Assembly (NCBI RefSeq): GCF_008728835.1
Contig: NZ_CP042582.1
Location: 1,178,001 to 1,242,000 of the forward strand
Origin: Hypericibacter adhaerens
GTDB taxonomy: Bacteria > Pseudomonadota > Alphaproteobacteria > Dongiales > Dongiaceae
Direction: 5' to 3'
Length of the DNA: 64,000 nt
Shown here: piece after piece, positions 27,877-36,469 of the stretch
How the letters are laid out: each line of letters starts with the position of its first letter
Numbering within the stretch: position 1 is the stretch's first letter
The notes under the pieces: model-generated
Seen by the model: only the letters and a program-made list of their open reading frames with translations
The model's database searches: none
Told to the model about the DNA's origin: nothing
Made by a program: the position numbers and the translations under genes

Positions 27877-29919
27877 CTAGAGCTTTCGCGCCGCCCGATG
27901 GCCTTCGTAGACGGCCTCGTAGGTGTAGCGGGGCGCATTGGCATCGCCGATCATCTCGGCCGAGATCTTGCGCGCCTTGAGAAGCGGATAGAGCGCATTC
28001 TCCGAGCGCCGGCCCGTCGCCATCACGATCCAGTCGGCCGGCAGGGTGACCTCGGCCTTCTCGTTATGGACGTTGAAGAGGACGATGTTCTTGCCGTCGA
28101 TCTTGCGGACGAAATGGTCGGCCATGATGCGCACGCCCGCCTTGTAGACGCGCGGCATGATCCATTCGAAATAGACGTCCAGCATGGTTTCCATGCCGAC
28201 CATCGGCCAGCGGGTGGCCAGCGTCACCGACTTGCATCCCGATTCCGCCAGGGCCACGGCGGTCAGCGGACCCGCCACGTCGCCCAGATCGTCGAGGACG
28301 ATGGCGTGGCCGGGGAAGGAGCGCGGCGGGGTCATGGCGCGGCTCGTCACGACCTCTTCCCAGGTCAGGCAGTTGCCGCTTTCCCAGCCCGGCAGGCCGT
28401 CGGCCGTCCAGCCCTGGAAGCCGTCGACGGCGCCCTTCGAGCCGGTCGCCACGACCACATGGTCCGGCTTGTACTCGGCCAGGATCTGGTCGAGATTCTC
28501 TTCCTCCACCGCGATGCCGGTCTTGATGGCGGCGCCGTTCTTGCCGGCCTGGTCGCCGAGCCAGCGGGCGATCTCGCCGAACTCGGTGCGGGAAGGCAGG
28601 AGCGACTGCAGCCTGACATGGCCGCCAAGCTCGTCGGTCGCTTCCAGCACCGTGATCTGATGCCCGCGCGCGGCGGCGACCCGCGCATATTCCAGCCCGG
28701 CGGGCCCGCCGCCGATGACGAGCGCCTTCTTCGGGTTATTGACCTTGATGAGCGTGCCGGCGCCCCAGGCCCCTTCGCGGCCGATCGTGGGGTTATAGAC
28801 GCATTGCACGCGCCCGCCGCGGCTGACGCTCTTCCAGCAGAAGTTGGCGGCCACGCAGGCGCGGATATCGTCGGCCTTGCCGGCGGCCGCCTTGTTCACC
28901 CATTCCGGATCGGTGAAGAGCTGGCGCGCGAGGCAGATCGCGTCGGCGCTCTTCGTGGCGAGCAGGTCCTCGGCCACGTCGGGCATGGTGATGCGGCCGA
29001 CGAGGAAGACCGGCTTGTTCGTGACTTCCTTGATCTTCCGGACGTAGCCGCTCTCCCAGCCGCCCTTGAACTCCATGGGCGTGTGGATGAAGGTGTGGTG
29101 CACGCCCGCCGACACGCTCACATAGTCGATGTCCGACTTCGCTTCGATGTCGGGCACGATCTTGCGCACATCGTCGATCTCGAGATCGCCCGGCCAGAAC
29201 GAGGTCGAGTTGATGCGGTAGCCGAGGAAGGGCTTCTGGCCGATCCCGGCGCGGATCCGCTTCAGGGCCTCGAGCGGGAAGCGCAGCCGGTTCTCATAGG
29301 ACCCGCCCCAGCGGTCGGTGCGCTTGTTGTAGAGCGGCGAGAGGAACTGCCAGGGCAGGTAGCCATGGCTCAGATGGAGCTCGACACCGTCGAGCCCGGC
29401 CTTGATCGCGCGCTCGGCGGCCGAACGATAGGCCGACAGGATCTCCTCGATCTCCTCTTCGTCGAGCTCCTTGGGCGTCGAGGCGCCGGGAAACTCGCCG
29501 AGCGGAACCTGGCTCGGGCTCACCGTGTACCAGGTGGCGTCGGGGTCGAAGCCGGCCGCCTGCTTGTAGGTCGGGTAGCCGCGCATGCCCGAATGCCAGA
29601 GCTGGATGCCGAGCTTGCAGCCATGGGCATGGACCGCGTCGGCGATCTTCGAGAGCGGCCCGATCTGCGCATCGTTGTAGAGCTGCGGCATCATCAGCGG
29701 CGCCGAGAGCGACGAGGGATGCACATGCGTGCCGCCGATGATGATCAGGCCCACGCCACCCTTCGCGCGCTCGGCGTAATAGTCGACCGCCATGTCGGTG
29801 AAGATGCCGCTGAAGGGGTCGGAGACCCAGGTCGGGCAGGTGGGCGGGAACACCACCCGGTTCCTGATCTCAGTGGTGCGAAGCTTCCACGGCGCTAGCA
29901 GGTGCTGATAGGTCGCCAC
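27877..29919 (-). CDS. Old-yellow-enzyme/TMADH-family FMN-FAD oxidoreductase lacking one Fe-S cysteine
   Basis: 680 residues from a GTG 7 bases after GGAGGG (MATYQHLLAPWKLRTTEIRN). The N-terminal OYE barrel (to about 375) shows NRVVFPPTC, LWHSGMRG, ELHLSHGYLPWQFLSPLYNKRTDRWGGSYENRLRFPLEALKRIR and the FMN-phosphate loop VGRITMP. The Fe-S region reads CVAANFCW...QC: three Cys remain but the second ligand of the usual CxxCxxC is Ala. The C-terminal half has the FAD/NAD Rossmann motif VIGGGPAGLEYARVAAARGH. The family includes trimethylamine and 2,4-dienoyl-CoA enzymes. It heads the second Liv-type operon. The substrate is unknown. Confidence 0.87.
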   Translation of the reverse strand: MATYQHLLAPWKLRTTEIRNRVVFPPTCPTWVSDPFSGIFTDMAVDYYAERAKGGVGLIIIGGTHVHPSSLSAPLMMPQLYNDAQIGPLSKIADAVHAHGCKLGIQLWHSGMRGYPTYKQAAGFDPDATWYTVSPSQVPLGEFPGASTPKELDEEEIEEILSAYRSAAERAIKAGLDGVELHLSHGYLPWQFLSPLYNKRTDRWGGSYENRLRFPLEALKRIRAGIGQKPFLGYRINSTSFWPGDLEIDDVRKIVPDIEAKSDIDYVSVSAGVHHTFIHTPMEFKGGWESGYVRKIKEVTNKPVFLVGRITMPDVAEDLLATKSADAICLARQLFTDPEWVNKAAAGKADDIRACVAANFCWKSVSRGGRVQCVYNPTIGREGAWGAGTLIKVNNPKKALVIGGGPAGLEYARVAAARGHQITVLEATDELGGHVRLQSLLPSRTEFGEIARWLGDQAGKNGAAIKTGIAVEEENLDQILAEYKPDHVVVATGSKGAVDGFQGWTADGLPGWESGNCLTWEEVVTSRAMTPPRSFPGHAIVLDDLGDVAGPLTAVALAESGCKSVTLATRWPMVGMETMLDVYFEWIMPRVYKAGVRIMADHFVRKIDGKNIVLFNVHNEKAEVTLPADWIVMATGRRSENALYPLLKARKISAEMIGDANAPRYTYEAVYEGHRAARKL

Positions 29920-30306
29920 GACATTCCCTCCCCTCAATTCGGATCCGTTTTGGTCGACCCTGGGGCGACCATGCTGCGGAGCCGGACCTTATCCGCAGCA
30001 ATTTTGGACTCATTGATGGGTCAATAAGGAACCTATGTCAACACAATAGAGAACCAATTAAAGACGATTGAGGGCGCGAAAAAGGCCTGCTCCCGGACGA
30101 AAAGCTGCCTATTTCGAGAGCAGCCGGTTCAAGGAGGGCGCCCTGATCGCGGGCGGGAGGACGCCGGAAAGAGAGGGTTTTCGGCGGCAAGGGCGCCACT
30201 TGGCGGCAGCCGGCCGGCGCTGAGCGGGAGGGGAGGGCTTATGGAGGTTGGTGGGGAAATGGTTTATGATTGAGATTCGACAAAAGGCGGCGGCACAACA
30301 TCCGGC
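29920..30306. promoter_or_regulatory. Divergent promoter region (oxidoreductase/Liv operon and gntR-like gene)
   Basis: 387 bases without a gene. An AT-rich patch at about 29997-30066 contains ATTGA-TGGG-TCAAT (30012-30025), a small perfect palindrome, and ACCAATTAA (30053-30061). The reverse complement of the latter, TTAATTGGT, recurs at 31166-31174 before the FAH-family gene. These are candidate sites for the GntR regulator encoded next door. I see no clear -35/-10 pair. Confidence 0.4.
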
Positions 30307-31050
30307 ATGGTTCTGAAGCTCGACAATCTGCGCGATCGCTCGCGCGACGCGGCGCGTGAAATCCGGCGATTCATCGAGGACGGGATCGCCAAGGGGCATC
30401 TCAGCCCCGGCGACAAGCTGCCCAACGAGCGCGCCCTGGCGGGCCAGTTCCTGGCGGGCCGGAACACGGTGCGGAAGACCCTCATCGCCCTTGAGCAGGA
30501 AGGGAAGATCAGCCGCCATGTCGGCCGCGGCACCTTCGTGAGCCTCAAGGCCAACGGCGCCGCGGCAAAGCCGGCCGAACGGAAGCTGGCCGCGGAGGAT
30601 ATCGCGGGGCTGCAGCTCAGCGTCCTGCAGACGGCGAGCCCGCTCGACCTGATGGAGCTGCGGCTCCTGATCGAGCCCCAGATCGCCGAGCTGTCGGCCT
30701 TGCGGGCCGGTACCGTCGAGATCGACAAGATGCAGGCGGCGGTCGACAAGTCCCGGGTGGCGAGGACGCTGCGGGAGTTCGAGAATTGCGACGACGAGCT
30801 CCACCGGGCCATCGCCGGGGCCTGCCGGAACCCCCTTTTCATGGCCGTGGCCGACATCATCACGTCGGTCCGGACCTCGGGCGAATGGGGCATGCTGAAG
30901 GAGCGCACCCTCACCGAGGAGGCGAGGCTGCATCATCTCTCCGAGCATGTCCGCATCGTGCAGGCGATCCGCCAGCGCAATGCCACGGCTGCCCGGGACG
31001 AGATGGAAAAGCATCTGGTCGGCATTCGCGACTCGATGATCAAGCGCTGA
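30307..31050 (+). CDS. GntR-family transcriptional regulator, FadR/FCD subfamily
   Basis: 247 residues. The N-terminal winged helix reads EIRRFIEDGIAKGHLSPGDKLPNERALAGQFLAGRNTVRKTLIALEQEGKISRHVGRGTFV, a GntR signature. The C-terminal all-helical FCD domain has the usual metal-site pattern (DDELHRAIAGACRNPLF, HHLSEHVRIVQAIRQRNATAARDEMEKHLVGI). Such regulators sense small carboxylates. It lies between the divergent oxidoreductase/Liv operon and the FAH-family gene and probably represses both. Confidence 0.92.
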   Translation: MVLKLDNLRDRSRDAAREIRRFIEDGIAKGHLSPGDKLPNERALAGQFLAGRNTVRKTLIALEQEGKISRHVGRGTFVSLKANGAAAKPAERKLAAEDIAGLQLSVLQTASPLDLMELRLLIEPQIAELSALRAGTVEIDKMQAAVDKSRVARTLREFENCDDELHRAIAGACRNPLFMAVADIITSVRTSGEWGMLKERTLTEEARLHHLSEHVRIVQAIRQRNATAARDEMEKHLVGIRDSMIKR

Positions 31051-31165
31051 CCTCCCCTTAACCCGCGCCCGCGCCGATCCGGAAGAACGCCGCCCGCTCG
31101 GGGGAACCAGTCCCGCTGCCCGATTTCTGGCCGATGGCTGGACCAATATGCCTCTCTTTTCTCCA

Positions 31166-31174
31166 TTAATTGGT
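31166..31174. promoter_or_regulatory. Possible GntR half-site upstream of the FAH-family gene
   Basis: TTAATTGGT here is the exact reverse complement of ACCAATTAA at 30053-30061 in the other promoter that the GntR regulator would be expected to control. Context is CCATTAATTGG, a short palindrome-like sequence. ACCAAT also occurs at 31142. The motif is short and could be chance. Confidence 0.25.
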
Positions 31175-31278
31175 ATTGAAATGAGATGGAAATGACCCCA
31201 ATCTGGCGAACCGCCCGGCCTTTTGCGCTTGGCGCCGACCGCATGCCGCCGGGCTGCAGCCAGAGAGGGTGATTTCAA

Positions 31279-32235
31279 ATGAAGCTCGTGAATTTTTGGC
31301 GCGATGGGGATGTCCGCCTGGGATTCATGCTGGGCGAGGAGATCCTGGAACCGGGTCTGGCGGGGTCCCTGCTGGGACCCGGCGAGGCGCGGCTGATCGC
31401 CGACACGGTCTCCTTCATCGGATCGGGCGAAGCGGGATTGCGGCTGGCGTCACGCCTGATCCAGCAGGCGCCGGCGACGGCACGCCATGCGCTCGCTTCC
31501 GTCCGGCTCGCGCCGCCGCTCCGGCCCTCCACCATCCTCTGCACCGGCAGCAATTACAGCGACCATAACCAGGAGAAGGCCAACGCCCCCACCAGCGGGA
31601 AGGAGCCGGAGTTCTTCATCAAGACCTCCGACTGCGTCGCCGGTCCCGGGGAGTCGATCCAGTACGACCCGTCCCTGACCCGCAAGCTGGATTGCGAGAC
31701 CGAGTTGGCCATCGTCATGGGCAAGCCCGGCCGCCACATCCCGCGGGAACGGGCGCTGGAGCATGTGTTCGGCTACACCATCGTCAACGACGTGACCGCG
31801 CGCGACCGCCAGGTCCGCCGGTCGAACGGCGTCACCTGGTACGATCTCGGGCGCGGCAAGGCCTTCGATACGAGCGCGCCGATCGGGCCCTGGATCGTCA
31901 CCGCCGACGAGATCGGCGATCCGCAGGCGCTGCGCCTGCAGACCCGCATCAATGGCGAGCTGCGCCAGTCGAGCAACACCTCGAACATGATCTGGAGCTG
32001 CGCCGACCTGATCCACTTCTTCTCGGTGAACTTCACGCTCAAGCCGGGCATGGTGATCATCACCGGAACGCCCGCAGGGACCGCCTGGTCCGCCGACGAG
32101 GAACTGGGCGGCCGGGGACAGATCGTCGAAGGCCTGGTCGCGGCCACACGCTACTGCCTGCCCGGCGACGTGATCGAATGCGAGGTCGAATCGATCGGCG
32201 TCCTGCGCAGCAACATCGTCGAGCTGCGGATCTGA
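31279..32235 (+). CDS. Fumarylacetoacetate hydrolase (FAH)-family protein
   Basis: 318 residues. A short N-terminal region is followed by the FAH fold: ILCTGSNYSDHNQE, FFIKTSDCVAGPGESI, the metal-binding DCETELAIVMGK (Glu-x-Glu), GYTIVNDVTARDRQ (Asp ligand), KAFDTSAPIGPWIVTADEI, and MVIITGTPAGTAW. The family hydrolyses or decarboxylates acylpyruvates, or isomerises ring-cleavage products. It follows the GntR gene by 228 bases on the same strand, with AGAGGG before the ATG. It probably works on a product of the divergent oxidoreductase pathway. Which FAH reaction it performs is not visible. Confidence 0.88.
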   Translation: MKLVNFWRDGDVRLGFMLGEEILEPGLAGSLLGPGEARLIADTVSFIGSGEAGLRLASRLIQQAPATARHALASVRLAPPLRPSTILCTGSNYSDHNQEKANAPTSGKEPEFFIKTSDCVAGPGESIQYDPSLTRKLDCETELAIVMGKPGRHIPRERALEHVFGYTIVNDVTARDRQVRRSNGVTWYDLGRGKAFDTSAPIGPWIVTADEIGDPQALRLQTRINGELRQSSNTSNMIWSCADLIHFFSVNFTLKPGMVIITGTPAGTAWSADEELGGRGQIVEGLVAATRYCLPGDVIECEVESIGVLRSNIVELRI

Positions 32236-32245
32236 ACGACAGAAG

Positions 32246-32278
32246 CGATCGCGAGCGATCGAGGCGCCGTCAGGCGCC
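32246..32278. terminator. Tandem hairpins between converging genes
   Basis: CGATCG-CGAG-CGATCG (32246-32261) is followed directly by GGCGCC-GTCA-GGCGCC (32263-32278). They lie between the FAH-family stop and the end of the converging ATPase gene, partly inside the latter. There is no T-run. They may act as a weak bidirectional barrier. Confidence 0.35.
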
Positions 32279-33355
32279 CTGCAGCACGGTCGAATGCCGC
32301 GCGGCCCAGCTCAGCCAGACGAGATCGCCCGGCTTCAAGGCCGTCGCGTCGCGGTTCTGCTGGAATACGGCGAACTCGCCGTCGCCGACGGCGACCCGGT
32401 AGGTGATGGAGGCGCCGAGATAGATCGGCTGCAGCACGCGACCCTGCAGCAGGTTGAGCGGCTCGCCATTCACGGCGCGCGGCGGGGCCTCGGCATGGAT
32501 CGCGAATTTCTCCGGCCGCACGGCGAGCTCGACGCGGCTGCCTTCCGGCGGCAGCGTCCCCAGCGTCAGCACGGATTGCCCGTCATCGAGCCGGACCCGG
32601 CCGAACCCGCCTTGCATGCCGCCCGACGCACCGGAGAGGAAGTTGGCGGCGCCCATAAACTTCGCGGCGAAGGCCGTGCGGGGCCGCTCGTAGATCGCGT
32701 CGGGCGTGCCGACCTGGACCACCTTGCCGTCGCGGAAGATGGCGATGCGATCGGAGAGCGTCAGCGCCTCCTCCTGGTCGTGCGTGACCAGCACCGTGGT
32801 GATCCCGACCTCGCGCTGGATCTGCCGCAGCTCGACCTGCATCTGCTGGCGCAGGCTCTTGTCGAGGGCGCCCAGGGGCTCGTCCAGAAGCAGCACGCGC
32901 GGGCGCGAGACGAGGGCGCGCGCCAATGCCACGCGCTGCTGCTGGCCGCCGGAGAGCTCCTTGGGCCGGCGGGCCTCGTAGCCCGGGAGCTGCACCAGCT
33001 CGAGGATCTCGGCCACGCGCTTGCGCGCCTCGGAGCCGGTGATGCGCCGGCATTCGAGCCCGAAGGCGATGTTGTCGAAGACCGACATATGCGGGAAGAG
33101 GGCGTAGTTCTGAAACACCATCCCGATGTCGCGCTTGTGGGTCGAGACGCGGCCGATATCCTGGCCGTCGATCAGGATCTGGCCGCCCTCCGGCTGGATG
33201 AAGCCCGCGATCGAGCGCAGCAATGTGGTCTTGCCGCTGCCGCTGGGGCCGAGCAGGCCGAAGAACTCGCCGTCGGCGAGCTCGAGCGAGACATCGTCCA
33301 GCGCCACGATCGCGCCGTAGCGCTTGCTGACATGGCGGATATCGACCCGGCTCAT
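32270..33355 (-). CDS. Spermidine/putrescine-type ABC transporter ATPase (PotA class)
   Basis: 361 residues from ATG 33355 (MSRVDIRHVSKRYG). It has Walker A GPSGSGKTTLLRSIAG, Q-loop MVFQNYALFPHMSVFDNIAFGL, signature LSGGQQQRVALARAL, Walker B VLLLDEPLGALDKSLRQQM, H-loop VTHDQEEALTLSD, and a C-terminal TOBE domain. It is the last gene of a four-gene minus-strand transporter operon, 13 bases after the PotC-class permease. Confidence 0.93.
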   Translation of the reverse strand: MSRVDIRHVSKRYGAIVALDDVSLELADGEFFGLLGPSGSGKTTLLRSIAGFIQPEGGQILIDGQDIGRVSTHKRDIGMVFQNYALFPHMSVFDNIAFGLECRRITGSEARKRVAEILELVQLPGYEARRPKELSGGQQQRVALARALVSRPRVLLLDEPLGALDKSLRQQMQVELRQIQREVGITTVLVTHDQEEALTLSDRIAIFRDGKVVQVGTPDAIYERPRTAFAAKFMGAANFLSGASGGMQGGFGRVRLDDGQSVLTLGTLPPEGSRVELAVRPEKFAIHAEAPPRAVNGEPLNLLQGRVLQPIYLGASITYRVAVGDGEFAVFQQNRDATALKPGDLVWLSWAARHSTVLQGA

Positions 33356-33368
33356 GCGCGCCCGTCCG

Positions 33369-34154
33369 TCATTGGGTTCCTCCGAAGCGATAGAAGCGCG
33401 ACACCAGCAGCAGCAACAGCATCGAGACGATGATGATGATGGTGGAGATCGCGTTGATCTCGGGCGTGAAGCCCTTGCGGATCGAGGCATAGATCTCGAC
33501 CGGCAGGGTGGTGACGCCCGGCGGCGACAGGAAATAGGAGGTGACGAACTGGTCGAAGGAGATGCCGAAGGCGAAGAGGGCAGCCGCCGCCACGCCAGGG
33601 GCGATCACCGGCAGCGTGATCTTGAAGAAGACGCGCAAGGGCGAGGCGCCCAGGGTCGCGGCCGCCTCCTCGAGATCGACGCCGAAACTCTGGAGCCGCG
33701 CGCCCACCACCACGATGACATAGGGCAGCGAGAGCGCGACATGGGCCAGCAGCATCGCGTGCAGCCCGCGGCCGATGCCCGAATAGAAGAAGAACACCAG
33801 CATCGCGGTCGCCAGGATCAGCCAGGGCATGGCGATCGGCGGAAACAGCAGGATCTTCAGCACCGCATGGCCGCGGATGCGGAAACGCGAGAAGGCGAGG
33901 GACGTCATCGTGCCCAGCGCCGTCGCCACGACCGTGTTCGCGACCGCCAAGATCAGGCTGTTGCGGCCCGCCCGCCACAGCGTGTCATTGCCGAGCAGCC
34001 GCTCGAACCATTGCAGGCTGGGCTCGAAGGGGAGCGTGTAGTTGCTCGACTGGTTGAAGGCCATCAGCATCATCAGCAGGATCGGCAGATAGATGAATCC
34101 CAGGAGGATCGCCAGATAGCCGTTGGTGAAGAGGGAGGAGCGAAGAGCGCGCAT
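33369..34154 (-). CDS. ABC permease, PotC class
   Basis: 261 residues with about six membrane segments and the EAA-type loop EEAAATLGASPLRVFFKITLPVIAPGVAAA. N-terminal LAILLGFIYLPILLMMLMAFNQSSNYTLPFEPSLQWFERLL is typical of PotC. It begins 3 bases after the PotB-class stop. Confidence 0.92.
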   Translation of the reverse strand: MRALRSSLFTNGYLAILLGFIYLPILLMMLMAFNQSSNYTLPFEPSLQWFERLLGNDTLWRAGRNSLILAVANTVVATALGTMTSLAFSRFRIRGHAVLKILLFPPIAMPWLILATAMLVFFFYSGIGRGLHAMLLAHVALSLPYVIVVVGARLQSFGVDLEEAAATLGASPLRVFFKITLPVIAPGVAAAALFAFGISFDQFVTSYFLSPPGVTTLPVEIYASIRKGFTPEINAISTIIIIVSMLLLLLVSRFYRFGGTQ

Positions 34155-34157
34155 GGG

Positions 34158-35018
34158 TCAGGCGAGCCTCAGCCGCGATTTGAGGAGCGGGTAGGCGAGC
34201 GCGCAGATCAGCAGCACGATCGCGAGCAGGATGAAGGAGAGCGCCGCACCCAGGGGCCAGTTGAAGACCTCGGTGAACTGGTCCTCGATCACCGTGCCCA
34301 GCATGATCCCGTCGCGTCCGCCCAGGATGCGCGGCTCCATGAAGGAGCCGGTGACGGGGATGAAGATCAGCACCACGCCGATCAGGAGGCCCGGCAGGCT
34401 GAGCGGCAGGATGATGCGCCGGAAGATGCGGAAATGTGAGGCGCCGAGGCTGCGTCCGGCCTCGATCAGCGAGCCGTCGATCGCCTGCAGCGAGATGTAG
34501 CAGGTGAGGATCATGTAGGGCAGGAAGGAATGGACCAGCCCGATCACGATCGCGGGGTAGCTGTAGAGGATGCCGATCGAGGGCGCGCCGGGCCAGGCGA
34601 CATGGATCGCCTGGTCCACCACGCCGTTGCCGCGCAGCACGATGGTCCAGGCGAAGATGCGGATGAGGGCGTTGCTCCAGAAGGGCAGCACGATGAGCAG
34701 CAGCACCGCCTCGCGCCAGCGCCCCTTGACCGAGCGCGCCAGGATCAAGGCCGCGGGATAGCCGAACAGCACGCAGAAGAAGGTGACGTCGATCCCGAGC
34801 CGGATCGAGCGCCAGGTCAGGAAGCGGTAGAAGTCCTTCTGGAAGAAGAGCCCGTACTGCTTGAGGGTCAGGCTCGGCTCGGCCTTGCCGAGCGGCATCT
34901 GCGACAGGAAGCTGAAATAGAACATCACCAGCAGCGGCAGGAAGACCGTCACGGTGAGCCACAGATAGGAAGGCGCCGTCAGGCCATAGCCGGCCCATTG
35001 CCGCTTGAATCGGTTCAA
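34158..35018 (-). CDS. ABC permease, PotB class
   Basis: 286 residues from a TTG start (MNRFKRQWAGYGLTAPSYLWLTVTVFLPLLVMFYFSFL). The EAA loop is EAGRSLGASHFRIFRRIILPLSLPGLLIG. About six helices. It partners the PotC-class permease; the binding protein gene is 70 bases upstream. Confidence 0.9.
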   Translation of the reverse strand: MNRFKRQWAGYGLTAPSYLWLTVTVFLPLLVMFYFSFLSQMPLGKAEPSLTLKQYGLFFQKDFYRFLTWRSIRLGIDVTFFCVLFGYPAALILARSVKGRWREAVLLLIVLPFWSNALIRIFAWTIVLRGNGVVDQAIHVAWPGAPSIGILYSYPAIVIGLVHSFLPYMILTCYISLQAIDGSLIEAGRSLGASHFRIFRRIILPLSLPGLLIGVVLIFIPVTGSFMEPRILGGRDGIMLGTVIEDQFTEVFNWPLGAALSFILLAIVLLICALAYPLLKSRLRLA

Positions 35019-35088
35019 TGCCCTGATCCCGTCGAGGCCGGGCGGGATCGCCTTTCGGCAACCCTGCCCGGTCTGGTCACGCGCCGAA

Positions 35089-36171
35089 TCACTCGGCGAA
35101 GTAGGCCTTGGTCTCCTGCCACAGGTCCAGATAGCTCTGCCGCTGCTCGTCGGTCAGCGGACCCTTGAAGTTGAGCCGGCCGATGGCTTCCGGTGTCGCC
35201 AGGATCGTGCGCGTCATCGAGCTTTCCGGCAGCTCCTCGACCGCCTTCTGGTTCGCCGCGACGGGCGCGCCGCCGACCTTGACCCAGCCGGCATAGAAAT
35301 CCTTGCTGATCATATAGTCGATGAAGGCCAGCGCCCCCTTCGGATTGGGCGCATCCTTGCCCATGGTCATGCCGTCGCGGAAGGCGATGGCGCCTTCCTT
35401 GGCGACGATGAAGCTGATCGGCAGCTTGTCCTGCACCGCGGCCGCCTCGGTGTTGTTGGTCCAGACGGTCGAGAGGTCGCATTCCTTGGCGGCCACGAGC
35501 TTGAGCCACTCGTCGCCCGACTTCCAGAAGGCTTTGATCTGCGGCTTCAGCGCACGCAGCTTGTCGCGGATCTTGTTCATATCCGCGGGCGCGTCGGGAT
35601 TTTGCCCGCTCGCCATCGCCGCGAAGCGGACGGAATCTTCCGGATCGTCGCGCCAGCAGACGCGGCCCTTGTAGGCCGGATCCCACAGCACCGCGAGCGA
35701 GGTCGGCGGCGTCTTGAAGACCTCGGTGTTGTAGCTGACCGAGGTGCCGCCCCACATCCAGGCCGCGCCCCACACCTTGCCGTCGAAATTCATCTGCGGG
35801 GAATCGCGCATATCCGGGTAGAGGTCGTTGAAGTTCTTGAGCTGCGCCGTGTCGAGCGGCTGGATCAGCCCTTCGTCGGCCGCCTGCTTGATGAAGGCCG
35901 CGTTCAGCACCACCACGTCGTAATAGCCCGGGTTGGTGCGCAGCTTGGTGAAGGTCTCGGGGAAGGAGGTGATGTAGTCATGCACCACCTTGATGCCGGT
36001 GGCCTTCTCGAACGCCTCGACCGCCCAGGGCTCGTCGGTGCCCCAGCCCTTCCAGTTCAGCACATGCACTTCGTCCGCCGCGGCCGTGCCGTGAAGGCCG
36101 GCCGTTCCCATCATGGCGGCGCCGATCGCGAGCATCGCGGCGCGACGGCTCCATTGCTTCCAGTTTTTCAT
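35089..36171 (-). CDS. ABC transporter substrate-binding protein, PotD class
   Basis: 360 residues from ATG 36171, preceded by GGGAGG at a good distance. The signal peptide is MKNWKQWSRRAAMLAIGAAMMGTAGLHGTAAA; the SRR pair makes Tat export possible, Sec is equally likely. The mature part has DEVHVLNWKGWGTDEPWAVEAFEKATGIKV, YDVVVLNAAFIKQAADEGLIQPLD and ALAFIDYMISKDF, the family layout. The promoter shares a 300-base region and a LacI-type operator with the uronate operon. The ligand might therefore be a sugar acid rather than a polyamine, though the family gives no proof. Confidence 0.9.
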   Translation of the reverse strand: MKNWKQWSRRAAMLAIGAAMMGTAGLHGTAAADEVHVLNWKGWGTDEPWAVEAFEKATGIKVVHDYITSFPETFTKLRTNPGYYDVVVLNAAFIKQAADEGLIQPLDTAQLKNFNDLYPDMRDSPQMNFDGKVWGAAWMWGGTSVSYNTEVFKTPPTSLAVLWDPAYKGRVCWRDDPEDSVRFAAMASGQNPDAPADMNKIRDKLRALKPQIKAFWKSGDEWLKLVAAKECDLSTVWTNNTEAAAVQDKLPISFIVAKEGAIAFRDGMTMGKDAPNPKGALAFIDYMISKDFYAGWVKVGGAPVAANQKAVEELPESSMTRTILATPEAIGRLNFKGPLTDEQRQSYLDLWQETKAYFAE

Positions 36172-36240
36172 CCTTGTCGCCTCCCAGCTGATTGGCGGGG
36201 ATGGCATGAACGCGGAGCGTCCCCTCCCCAGCACTGTCCA

Positions 36241-36254
36241 TCTAAGCGCTTACA
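36241..36254. promoter_or_regulatory. LacI-family operator candidate
   Basis: TCTAAGCGCTTACA has a perfect TAAGCGCTTA core (36243-36252), matching the general LacI-family pattern with central CG. It lies 70 bases before the PotD-class gene and about 215 before the uronate operon, which itself encodes a LacI regulator at 38436. Both transcription units are likely targets. Confidence 0.65.
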
Positions 36255-36270
36255 CATAAAAAACACCAAT

Positions 36271-36286
36271 AAAATCGCGTGATTTT
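36271..36286. promoter_or_regulatory. Second palindrome in the divergent promoter
   Basis: AAAATC-GCGT-GATTTT is a perfect 6-bp inverted repeat, flanked by direct repeats AAACACC at about 36261 and 36290. It could be a second regulator site or part of a looped LacI arrangement. No partner is identified. Confidence 0.35.
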
Positions 36287-36469
36287 CGAAACACCGGTTC
36301 AGTGTGGTCTGTTTTTTCACGAAACTCGCCGGAAAACTGGCGCATGATTCAATAAAAGTTATTTTTAAACAGTATGATAGAGATATGTATGGATTTCATG
36401 ACCGAGCTTGACAGCCGCCGGGGCAGCGCCGATGCTCGGGCGCAAGCGGTCAACGAGGAGAGTGAAGAC

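Noticed and set aside
36374-36469. Upstream ATG extension of the enolase-superfamily gene
   Set aside because: No ribosome site and atypical residues. GTG 36470 has GAGGAG at proper spacing and gives the family N-terminus.
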